Source: JAGUXG01 sp043798435 (GTDB taxonomy: Bacteria; UBA9089; UBA9088; JAGUXG01). Taken from it: a DNA stretch of 45,419 nucleotides. Numbering within the stretch: position 1 is the first letter of the stretch; every line of letters begins with the position of its first letter. Shown one piece after another: positions 38,946-45,419 of this stretch. The notes beneath the pieces are model-generated. The model saw only the letters and a program-made list of their open reading frames with translations, had not been told where the DNA came from and did no database searches. The DNA lies in NCBI GenBank assembly GCA_043798435.1, contig JAZDOR010000128.1, positions 1-45,419 on the forward strand, written 5' to 3'. A program made the position numbers and the translations under genes.

Positions 38946-40115
38946 ATGAAAATATGGAAAAGTTTATCAGGAAAAATAGAAGGGAGTGTTATCACCTCCG
39001 GGATATTTGACGGCATTCATATTGGCCATCAAACCTTGATAAAGAAGACTGTAAAATCTGCCAAAAAAAGGGGTATTCCCTCTATCCTTCTCACCTTCCA
39101 TCCACATCCAAGGTCTGCTCTCTTTATCCTTGCCGAAAAGGAGAGAGAAAGGCTTATTGAAGAGCTTGGGATAGACATAATGCTCTACTTAGACTTTAAT
39201 GAGATAAAAGACCTTCAGCCAGAGAGGTTTGTCCAAGAGATTCTTATAGAAACCCTTGGTATGAAAGAGATATGGATAGGCTCCGACCATAGGTTTGGAA
39301 AAGCTCAGGAGGGAGATGTAGGGCTACTCCGTAAGCTCTCTGGCAGATATGATTTTGAGGTTTTCTGTATGAGTGATGTCATTTTAGAGAATGAAAGGGT
39401 GAGCAGCTCTAAGGTAAAAGAGCTTTTGGCTTCTGGCAGGATACAAGAAGCAGAAAGGCTTTTGGGAAGACCATACACTGTGAATCTTCCGGTAATAAAG
39501 GGTGCAGGCAGGGGAAAGGGAATGGGTGCCAAGACAGTAAATATGGACTGGCCAGACATTTTTCTCCCAAGGCTTGGGGTCTATGGTGTGAAGGTGAAAA
39601 TAGTCCACAGTCAACAGTCCACAGTCCACAGTGAAGAGGCAAAAATAGTCAATAGTCAACAGTCAATAGTCAATAGACAGCAGAATACAGAATACAGAAT
39701 ACAGAATACAGAATACAGTAAAGAAGAGAGTCAACAGTCAACGGTCAACAGTCCACAGTCAACGGTCAATAGTAAAGAAAAGGAGACTATGGACAATGGA
39801 CTATGGACTATGGACAATTTTGATGGAGCTGAGCTTGATGGGATAGGAAACCTTGGAAGAAGACCCACATTCTCTGAAAACGAGCTCCTCTTTGAGGTTC
39901 ATATCTTCGGGTTTTCTGGAAATCTTTATGGAAAAAACCTTTCTGTCCAATTTTTAGAGTGGATACGGGATGAGATAAGGTTTTCCAGCAAAGAAGCCCT
40001 CTCTGCCCAGATCAAGAAGGATATAGAAAAACTTGCCAGAAGAAGGGGTGATATAGTATCCTATGGGGGTTGCGCCTGTGGCTCAATGGAAGAGCAACGG
40101 ACTTCTAATCCGTAG
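38946..40115 (+). CDS. ribF: Bifunctional riboflavin kinase/FAD synthetase with repeat-encoded insert
   Basis: 389 residues. It converts riboflavin to FMN and FAD. The FAD synthetase part (1-185) has SGIFDGIHIGHQTLI, LLTFHPHPRSAL and SSSKVKELLASGRIQEA. The riboflavin kinase part begins RPYTVNLPVIKGAGRGKGMG. Between LGVYGVKVKI and ELDGIGNLGRRPTF lies an insert of about 74 residues (219-292), all encoded by word repeats (QQSTVNS, QNTEYR, MDNGLWTMDN). Despite this the frame is intact. The last 16 or so residues (GGCACGSMEEQRTSNP) are coded inside the tRNA-Arg gene, and the TAG stop is in its anticodon arm. The core is certain; activity needs testing. Confidence 0.92.
   Translation: MKIWKSLSGKIEGSVITSGIFDGIHIGHQTLIKKTVKSAKKRGIPSILLTFHPHPRSALFILAEKERERLIEELGIDIMLYLDFNEIKDLQPERFVQEILIETLGMKEIWIGSDHRFGKAQEGDVGLLRKLSGRYDFEVFCMSDVILENERVSSSKVKELLASGRIQEAERLLGRPYTVNLPVIKGAGRGKGMGAKTVNMDWPDIFLPRLGVYGVKVKIVHSQQSTVHSEEAKIVNSQQSIVNRQQNTEYRIQNTEYSKEESQQSTVNSPQSTVNSKEKETMDNGLWTMDNFDGAELDGIGNLGRRPTFSENELLFEVHIFGFSGNLYGKNLSVQFLEWIRDEIRFSSKEALSAQIKKDIEKLARRRGDIVSYGGCACGSMEEQRTSNP
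39601..39822 (+). repeat. Word repeats inserted in ribF
   Basis: Blocks of AGTCAACAGTCCACAGTC, AATACAGAATACAGAATAC and ATGGACTATGGACTATGG types follow one another for 222 bp, exactly 74 codons, without a stop codon in the ribF frame. Similar words occur in intergenic elements of the window. Confidence 0.9.
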
Positions 40116-40146
40116 GTTGACCGTTCGAGTCGGTCCAGGCGTACCA
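40072..40146 (+). tRNA. tRNA-Arg (TCT) with encoded CCA
   Basis: Acceptor GCGCCTG/CAGGCGT with a G1-U72 wobble, D-arm GCTC/GAGC, anticodon stem ACGGA/TCCGT with loop CTTCTAA (anticodon TCT), T-arm GACCG/CGGTC, discriminator A and CCA at 40144-40146. Its first 44 bases overlap the 3' end of the ribF frame on the same strand. Confidence 0.93.
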
Positions 40147-40168
40147 TTAGATAACACCTGTTTTAGAC

Positions 40169-40861
40169 ATGGAAGAGCTAATCTATACCTATATATTCAA
40201 CCTGGGTAATGGTAAAGAGAAGGAATTTCGTGTTAGACTGGATTCTGAAACCTTAAATTGCATCCAGCCAAAAGAGACAGTAAACCCTGAATGGACAAGA
40301 TTAGAATATGCCAAATGCAGAAACTGCCCTTTAACTTCTTCCCAAAATGAGTTTTGCCCTATTGCGGTAAATCTTGTTGGCCCAATTACTTTTTTTAAGG
40401 ATTCAATTTCATACGAGAAGGCTGATGTCTTAGTCAAGACAAAAGAAAGGGATATCTTTGCAAAGACTACCATCCAAAAGGGCTTAAGTTGTTTGATTGG
40501 AATATATATGACAACCAGTGGATGCCCGATTATGGAGAAGCTGAAGCCTATGGTCTATCAACACCTGCCATTTGCCTCTCCAGAGGAGACAATCTACAGA
40601 GCAACATCTATGTATCTACTTGGGCAGTACTTTCTGAATAAAGAGGGAAAAACCCCAGATTGGGAGCTTAAGGGTTTGGTTAAAATATATGAGGAGATAC
40701 GGATAGTGAATCAGGATATCTGTAAAAGGTTAAGGGATGCTGCCAACGAGGATGCCAGTGTTAATGCTGTGGTTATCCTGAATGTCTTTGCAGATATGCT
40801 ACCTTTTTCCATAGAAAGAGGTTTGAATAGATTGAAGCATCTATTTTCCCCGTATTTCTAA
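40169..40861 (+). CDS. Conserved hypothetical protein with CxxC cysteine cluster
   Basis: 230 residues. I recognise it as one of a widespread family of unknown function (I recall the label DUF6901, not checked). The N-terminal third has a beta-rich part (YTYIFNLGNGKEKEFRVRLD) and a cysteine set CRNCPL...FCPIAVNLV that could bind zinc or iron. The rest is helical, with the conserved stretches TIQKGLSCLIGIYMTTSGCP and HLPFASPEETIYRATSMYLL. There is no signal or membrane segment. It starts 22 bp after tRNA-Arg, so it may share its transcript. Confidence 0.65.
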   Translation: MEELIYTYIFNLGNGKEKEFRVRLDSETLNCIQPKETVNPEWTRLEYAKCRNCPLTSSQNEFCPIAVNLVGPITFFKDSISYEKADVLVKTKERDIFAKTTIQKGLSCLIGIYMTTSGCPIMEKLKPMVYQHLPFASPEETIYRATSMYLLGQYFLNKEGKTPDWELKGLVKIYEEIRIVNQDICKRLRDAANEDASVNAVVILNVFADMLPFSIERGLNRLKHLFSPYF

Positions 40862-40874
40862 ATTAGAATTGCTG

Positions 40875-41029
40875 GTAACCGTTCAGGTAGTGTAAGAAAA
40901 GAGAATATGTAAGGGGATATTATAGAGAGATAAGGAGATATTATTCTAATTCAAATCCTTCATCTCCATATCCCCATTATCTCCGTATCCCCCCTCTTAC
41001 ACTCTTTGATGAATAGGCTGAGTGATTAC
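40875..41029. mobile_element. Family B palindromic MITE at the hemB stop codon
   Basis: Termini GTAACCGTTCAGGTAGTG and, inverted, GTAATCACTCAGCCTAT. The flanking 8-mers are AATTGCTG (40867-40874) and AATTGCTA (41030-41037), 7 of 8 identical. The right 8-mer contains the TAG stop of hemB (41035-41037). Confidence 0.82.
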
Positions 41030-41034
41030 AATTG

Positions 41035-42009
41035 CTAACAGGAAAGCCACTTAGCCACATCTTTAGCAAAGTAGGTGATGATTATATCAGCACCTGCCCT
41101 CTTTATGCAGGTTAGAACCTCCAGGACAACCCTCTTTTCATCAAGAAATCCTGAAGAGCCCGCAGCCTTAATCATAGAATACTCACCACTCACTGAATAG
41201 GCGGCAACTGGATAGCCAGTCTCTTCTTTTACCCTGAGAATGAGATCAAGATAGGCTAAGGCAGGCTTCACCATCACAATATCCACACCCTCAGCTATAT
41301 CCAGCCGTATCTCCCTTAAAGCCTCGTCGCTGTTGGCAATGTCTAATTGATACGAACTCCTGTCTGAAAAGCGTGGAGCACAGTCTGCCGCCTCCCTGAA
41401 GGGTGAATAGAAAGAGGAGGCATATTTGGCTGAATATGACATAATGGCCGTATCAGAAAAGCCTGCTTCATCCAAACACTTTCTGATAGCAGCGACCCTT
41501 CCATCCATCATATCAGAGGGAGCAACCATATCAGCTCCAGAGGCTGCCTGGGATAGGGCTATCTTTGCCAGAAGCTCTAAACTTTCGTCATTTGCAACCT
41601 TGCCATTTCTTACTATCCCACAATGACCAGAAGTTGTATACTCACAGAGGCATGTATCAGTAATCACTATCATATCTGGCACATTAGCCTTAATCTCAGC
41701 CACTGCCATCTGGATTATCCCATCCTTGGCGTAGCTTTCAGACCCCATCTCATCCTTTATCTTTGGTATCCCAAAAAGAAGAATGGCTGGAATGCCAAGA
41801 GTCTTTGCCTCCCTCACCTCTTCTATAAGCGTATCTATAGAGAAATGAAAGATGCCCGGCATAGACCTTACCTCTTTTCTTATGCCTTTGCCGTGGACAA
41901 CAAAGTATGGCATAACAAGGTTATCTATAGAAAGCCTTGTTTCCCTTATCATTCTTCTCAAAGCCTCAGATTTACGCAACCTTCTTGGTCTATAGATAGG
42001 AAAATACAT
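41035..42009 (-). CDS. hemB: Delta-aminolevulinic acid dehydratase (porphobilinogen synthase)
   Basis: 324 residues from the ATG at 42009, which has GGGAGGT 6 nt upstream; the longer frame runs into a family F repeat and is rejected. It condenses two aminolevulinates. Landmarks are YRPRRLRKSEALRRMI, the zinc site TDTCLCEYTTSGHCG (about 117), SYSAKYASSFYSPFREA (Schiff-base Lys) and MVKPALAYLD (second Lys). It lies 187 bp downstream of the radical SAM gene on the same strand, so a tetrapyrrole cluster is likely. Confidence 0.97.
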   Translation of the reverse strand: MYFPIYRPRRLRKSEALRRMIRETRLSIDNLVMPYFVVHGKGIRKEVRSMPGIFHFSIDTLIEEVREAKTLGIPAILLFGIPKIKDEMGSESYAKDGIIQMAVAEIKANVPDMIVITDTCLCEYTTSGHCGIVRNGKVANDESLELLAKIALSQAASGADMVAPSDMMDGRVAAIRKCLDEAGFSDTAIMSYSAKYASSFYSPFREAADCAPRFSDRSSYQLDIANSDEALREIRLDIAEGVDIVMVKPALAYLDLILRVKEETGYPVAAYSVSGEYSMIKAAGSSGFLDEKRVVLEVLTCIKRAGADIIITYFAKDVAKWLSC

Positions 42010-42033
42010 CTTTACCTCCCATATGCAATCTGA

Positions 42034-42158
42034 TAGATAGCTCGATATAAATAGAACACGGATAACGCTGATGAAATGGATAAACACGGATTTTTATATT
42101 TTAATCTGTGTAAATTCGTAGTATCCGTGTCATCTGCGTGCTATTATCTCTTATTGAA
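42034..42158. repeat. Family F palindrome, copy 1
   Basis: Words ACACGGATAACGCTGATG and, inverted, GCAGATGACACGGATAC frame an AT-rich centre. The termini carry AAATAG(A/C)ACACGG and GTGCTATTATCTCTTATT. It occupies the hemB leader 25 bp before the start codon. Confidence 0.75.
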
Positions 42159-42196
42159 ATGCTAAATTTGCAATTTACAATGAATTTCCTCTGCCT

Positions 42197-43294
42197 TTAC
42201 GGCGCATCTAAACACATACCATTCTCTATATAACAACAAGGGTCCTCTGCCCAGATATCTTTATTAGAAAACCCTGCTCTAACCCGACAGCCACCACATA
42301 TATCTTTATATTTACACTCGCCACATCTTCCAGTAAGATAGTGTTCCTTTTCTCTGAGTTTAACTAAGAATTCATTTTCATTCCAGATTTGACTAAATCC
42401 TTTTTCTCGGATATTCCCTAAGCTTTCTCTCCAGAACTGGCAGGGATAGAGATCCCCTTTTGGGTCAATACAGACCAATTTCTTACCTGCAGAGCATCCA
42501 CTATACATCAGCAAGTGCTTTCTTGTCCGCTCTTTTTCCTCTTGAGGCACATAATTTAATAGACTTACGCCATCTGCTGGGTTGCAGACAGTGAGTATCT
42601 CTAATCTATCGGAAAGCTCTTCTGCCTTTTTTAGAAGATACTCAATATACTCACCCCTCTCAGAATTGTCAAGGTCATACTCCGTAATATCCCTTCCCCT
42701 TCCAGTATAAACAAGGTTATAGATACATAGCCTCTTAATCCCTTCCGATAGCACAAGCTCAATTATCCCGGGAAGCTCTTTTAGGTTTAGCTTGGTAATG
42801 GTAAGCCTCACCCCTGCCTTTATTCCTTCTTTTTTTAAGAGCCGTAAGCCCTCTAAGGCTTTATCAAAAGCACCCTCTACCCTTCTAAACTTATTATGTG
42901 TCTCCCTAAGTCCATCAAGGCTTATGCCGACATAAGAAAAACCTGAGTCTTTAATCTTCTTTGCCACATCAAAAGTGATTAAAGAGCCATTGGATGAAAT
43001 AGCCGTCTCTATCCCCCTTTCTTTAGCCAGGGCACCCAACTCAAAGATGTCTGGTCGCAGAAGAGGTTCTCCTCCAGAAAGGAGAAGCAGGGAGACCCCC
43101 ATATTAGCTAAATCATCAATTAAGCCTTTTGCTTCCTGGGTAGATAGCTCATTCTGATACTCTTTGTCAGAGGCAGAGATATAGCAGTGGCAACAACTAA
43201 GATTGCATCTATTGGTAATATTCCAGGCTACTATTGGCTTGCTCATTGCAGAGCTTGCCGACTCTCCCTTTAATAACTTAGTAATTCTAATCAT
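42197..43294 (-). CDS. Radical SAM/SPASM protein, NirJ/AhbC-AhbD-like
   Basis: 365 residues from the ATG at 43294 (MIRITKLLKGESASS). The radical SAM cluster CNLSCCHC is at about 28-35, in the context PIVAWNITNRCNLSCCHCYIS typical of NirJ and Ahb proteins. GGEPLLRPD and the rest of the TIM barrel follow. The SPASM-like end has CIDPKGDLYPCQFW, CGECKYKDICGGCRVRAG and CCYIENGMC for further Fe-S clusters. NirJ works in heme d1 synthesis and AhbC/AhbD in siroheme-dependent heme synthesis. Location beside hemB supports a tetrapyrrole role, but no other ahb/nir gene is in view, and a peptide-modifying role is the alternative. Confidence 0.82.
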   Translation of the reverse strand: MIRITKLLKGESASSAMSKPIVAWNITNRCNLSCCHCYISASDKEYQNELSTQEAKGLIDDLANMGVSLLLLSGGEPLLRPDIFELGALAKERGIETAISSNGSLITFDVAKKIKDSGFSYVGISLDGLRETHNKFRRVEGAFDKALEGLRLLKKEGIKAGVRLTITKLNLKELPGIIELVLSEGIKRLCIYNLVYTGRGRDITEYDLDNSERGEYIEYLLKKAEELSDRLEILTVCNPADGVSLLNYVPQEEKERTRKHLLMYSGCSAGKKLVCIDPKGDLYPCQFWRESLGNIREKGFSQIWNENEFLVKLREKEHYLTGRCGECKYKDICGGCRVRAGFSNKDIWAEDPCCYIENGMCLDAP

Positions 43295-43325
43295 AATTTG
43301 TAAAATTATATATGTAATCCGATAT

Positions 43326-43440
43326 AGATAACTTAACATAAATAGCACACGGATAACGCTGATGAAACGGATATTCACGGATTTTTATATTTCATCTGTG
43401 TCCATCCATAGTATCCGTGTCATCCAAAGTGCTATTCTAT
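43326..43440. repeat. Family F palindrome, copy 2
   Basis: Nearly identical to copy 3 (43461-43571): GCACACGGATAACGCTGATG, then ATTCACGGATTTTTATATTT and the inverse words. It lies upstream of the radical SAM gene. Confidence 0.8.
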
Positions 43441-43460
43441 TTTAAGCCATCATTGAAGTT

Positions 43461-43571
43461 GACATAAATAGCACACGGATAACGCTGATGAAACGGATAT
43501 TCACGGATTTTTATATTTCATCTGTGTCCATCCATAGTATCCGTGTCATCTGCGTGCTATTATCTCTTATT
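43461..43571. repeat. Family F palindrome, copy 3
   Basis: A tandem neighbour of copy 2 with the same orientation, separated by about 20 bp. It ends 3 bp before the ftsI-like stop codon. Confidence 0.8.
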
Positions 43572-43574
43572 ATC

Positions 43575-45275
43575 CTAATCTATACTGCCTACTGTTCCAC
43601 TGCCTCCTGCCTCCGAACCTTTTATCCCATAGAGAACAATCATCCTTTCTGCAATCTCACGAAATACGGGTGCGGCAATTGTTCCTCCATATCTTACCCC
43701 TGCTTGTGGCTCATCTATCATCACCAGTATAGCTACCTTTGGATCTTCTGCTGGAAACCACCCGACAAAGGAGGCAACAACCTTATCCTTGTCATATCCG
43801 TGAGGGGAAGCCTTCTCTGCTGTTCCTGTCTTTCCACAAATCTTGTATCCCGCAATTTTAGCTGAAACACCTGTTCCTTTCTCAACAACATCAATCATTA
43901 TATCAGATACCTGCTTTGCCACCTCGCAAGAAATAACCCTTCTCTTCACAGAGGGATAATACTCCTTCACTATGTAATCCTTTCCCTCTGAGACCCGAGA
44001 GACCAGGACAGGTTTGACAAGTAAGCCTTGATTGGCAATAGTGCTGATAGCCATCAATACCTGAAGGGGTGTAACGCCAATCCCATAGCCAAAGGAGAGA
44101 TTAGACTTTGCAAGCTCAGAGGGTTTGTTTCTTGGCAAAATTCCTTTCTCTTCCTCAGCAAGACCAATTCCTACTTTATCTCCAAATCCAAACTGCTTGA
44201 GATAATCAACTAAAATTTTGCCGTCTAATCTCTGGACAGCCTGAGTCATGCCCACATTACAAGAGTTTATCAAGACATCCCTGAAGGTCTGGTCTCCGTG
44301 TTTATGGACGCAGGAGATTTTTCTCCCTCCTACCTCCATACTTCCTGGACAGAAGAATTTATCACCCTCCTTCACCACCCCTTCCTGTAATAATATGGCA
44401 CAGACAACAGCCTTGAGAAGTGAGCCTGGTTCTGTAATCCAAGAGATGGCTCTATTTTTTAAGCTATCTTTTTCAACCTTTTTCCACTCAGACGGGTTCC
44501 AGTCAGAATAGACATTTGGATCAAAAGATGGCCAGCTACAACTGGCAAGAATCTCACCAGTCCCAACTGCCATCACAATTACAACCCCTCCCTTTGCCTG
44601 ATATTTCAAGCAGGTTTCTTTCAACCTCTTATAGGCAAGGTATTGGATGTTTGAAGAGATAGAAAGAGAAAGGTTATATCCACAAAGCTTCTCTGGAAAT
44701 CTCTCTTTGGTATAGGTAATAGAGCCTACGCCATCTTTTTCTATCACTATCTTCTGGCTTCTGCCTGCAAGATACTTATTCCATGCCCCTTCAATCCCAC
44801 AAAGCCCTTGAATCTTCTCGGCATCATCCTCAAATTTTACAAAACCGAGAAAGCTGCCTATGGGTTCACCTAAGGGGTAAAACCTCTTACATTCAGGAAG
44901 AAAGTTGATATTAGGAATCTTTTCTCTTTCTATCTTTTCTGCCAGACTCCTTGGAATTCTCCGAACAATCCAACCCACCTTTTTGGGGGAGGCTCCACAC
45001 AGCCTGGCTATTTTAGATAAATCTTTGCTTTGCATTCTTTTGGGAGAATAAATAGACCAGGTCTCATTACTCATAGCTAAAATTTCATTATCCCTATCAA
45101 ATATTGTGCCGCGTGGCATGACATAAGTTCTATCTCTTTTCTGTATCCTGTTTGCCTTCTTGACAAACTCACCCCTTTTTATTACCTGAATATCAAATAA
45201 ACGGACAACAACCACAAGAAAGACAAGGACTGTTATCGCCCAAACAATGATTATTCTTTTTTGATATGGTCTCAT
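43575..45275 (-). CDS. ftsI: Penicillin-binding protein 2 / FtsI-type transpeptidase
   Basis: 566 residues. It cross-links peptidoglycan. One membrane helix at about 9-28 anchors it in the inner membrane. A dimerisation domain (RDRTYVMPRGTIFDRDNEIL) precedes the transpeptidase, in which the active site S-x-x-K is EPGSLLKAV (Ser about 284; STFK is commoner), S-x-N is NSCNVGM (about 338) and K-T-G is CGKTGTAEK (about 481). The end (GGSGTVGSID) is low-complexity, coded by a CTGCCTCCTGCCTCC stretch. It is shorter than many FtsI and lacks PASTA domains. No ribosome site exists: a 14-bp tandem repeat runs to 1 bp before the ATG. FtsI versus another class B PBP cannot be settled. Confidence 0.9.
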   Translation of the reverse strand: MRPYQKRIIIVWAITVLVFLVVVVRLFDIQVIKRGEFVKKANRIQKRDRTYVMPRGTIFDRDNEILAMSNETWSIYSPKRMQSKDLSKIARLCGASPKKVGWIVRRIPRSLAEKIEREKIPNINFLPECKRFYPLGEPIGSFLGFVKFEDDAEKIQGLCGIEGAWNKYLAGRSQKIVIEKDGVGSITYTKERFPEKLCGYNLSLSISSNIQYLAYKRLKETCLKYQAKGGVVIVMAVGTGEILASCSWPSFDPNVYSDWNPSEWKKVEKDSLKNRAISWITEPGSLLKAVVCAILLQEGVVKEGDKFFCPGSMEVGGRKISCVHKHGDQTFRDVLINSCNVGMTQAVQRLDGKILVDYLKQFGFGDKVGIGLAEEEKGILPRNKPSELAKSNLSFGYGIGVTPLQVLMAISTIANQGLLVKPVLVSRVSEGKDYIVKEYYPSVKRRVISCEVAKQVSDIMIDVVEKGTGVSAKIAGYKICGKTGTAEKASPHGYDKDKVVASFVGWFPAEDPKVAILVMIDEPQAGVRYGGTIAAPVFREIAERMIVLYGIKGSEAGGSGTVGSID

Positions 45276-45276
45276 G

Positions 45277-45419
45277 ATAGTTTAGAGTGTATAGTTTAGA
45301 GTGTATAGTTTAGAGTGTATAGTTTAGAGTGTATAGTTTAGAGTGTATAGTTTAGAGTGTATAGTTTAGAGTGTATAGTTTAGAGTGTATAGTTTAGAGT
45401 GTATAGTTTAGAGTGTATA
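45277..45419. repeat. 14-bp tandem repeat array (ATAGTTTAGAGTGT)
   Basis: At least ten perfect copies of ATAGTTTAGAGTGT continue to the window edge. The array starts 1 bp upstream of the ftsI-like start codon. Related single words occur near 5945, 20990 and 36060. Confidence 0.95.

Noticed and set aside
39384..39659. Minus-strand frames within ribF
   Set aside because: They are shadows created by stop-free word repeats and lack start signals.
42010..42087. N-terminal extension of HemB (and of the radical SAM protein at 43295-43378)
   Set aside because: Both extensions (FISVIRVLF type) are translations of the family F repeat. HemB has a strong ribosome site at the internal ATG.
45277..45419. 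Possible CRISPR array at the window end
   Set aside because: The 14-bp units are contiguous with no spacers and no cas genes are near, so it is a simple tandem repeat.

Overview
The window looks like chromosomal DNA of an uncultured, anaerobic, diderm bacterium from a poorly characterised lineage. This is inferred from gene content and not from a marker tree. Two PorV/PorQ-type outer-membrane proteins and several lipobox lipoproteins indicate an outer membrane. A methyltetrahydrofolate:corrinoid methyltransferase, a split PEP-synthase-like pair resembling phenylphosphate synthase and a NirJ/Ahb-like radical SAM protein beside hemB indicate anaerobic metabolism. Candidate phyla such as Omnitrophota or Desantisbacteria would fit, but the sequence alone does not decide it. 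Many genes lack a clear Shine-Dalgarno sequence.

Layout. 0-3.2 kb: a MEMO-AMMECR1 fusion lipoprotein, a PEGA-domain protein and a PorV-like protein. 3.2-5.9 kb: an accessory island with a four-gene, translationally coupled operon (small membrane protein, LamG-like/nucleotide cyclase fusion, MNT nucleotidyltransferase, HEPN protein), a possible attC site and a MazF-type toxin-antitoxin pair. 6-10 kb: tRNA-Met, a 1041-residue acidic-repeat/TPR membrane protein and peptide deformylase. 10-17 kb: mtnA, an AcsE-like methyltransferase, a HEAT-repeat protein and glmS. 17-23 kb: a coiled-coil protein, a peptidoglycan-binding protein, a repeat-rich gap with gene debris, CcdA, a second PorV-like protein, two small lipoproteins and a DUF948/YtxH pair. 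23-27.4 kb: a response regulator, a large soluble HD-PAS-histidine kinase, HicBA and the ATP-grasp half of a split PEP synthase. 27.5-32.2 kb: the phosphohistidine half, a DUF4258/DUF2283 pair, a GNAT protein and nusA. 32.7-36 kb: feoA, a decayed ISL3 transposase, tyrA-aroF, tRNA-Leu and tRNA-fMet. 36.4-41 kb: a CBS/PAS-like protein, an OLD-like AAA-TOPRIM protein, ribF overlapping tRNA-Arg and a conserved cysteine protein. 41-45.4 kb: hemB, the NirJ-like protein and a penicillin-binding protein 2/FtsI.

The most striking feature is a dense set of short palindromic interspersed elements built from degenerate repeated words. At least two families behave like MITEs. Family B (termini GTAACCGTTCAGG / GTAATCGCTGCGG) has 8-bp target-site duplications at three copies, two perfect and one 7/8. 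Family A (termini TATACCGAGAATAAATCAGG and variants) keeps its ends but swaps its palindromic interior. Several elements sit exactly at gene ends and supply or touch the stop codon. Related word-repeat DNA has also entered coding genes, most dramatically as a roughly 74-residue insert in the riboflavin kinase domain of RibF.

In metabolism, AroF-TyrA form a two-gene aromatic-amino-acid unit. HemB with the radical SAM protein suggests tetrapyrrole synthesis, possibly by the siroheme-dependent route. The split PEP-synthase pair may activate a substrate by phosphorylation. The accessory genes (HEPN-MNT, MazF-type, HicBA, DUF4258/DUF2283, OLD-like) are candidate defence or toxin-antitoxin functions.
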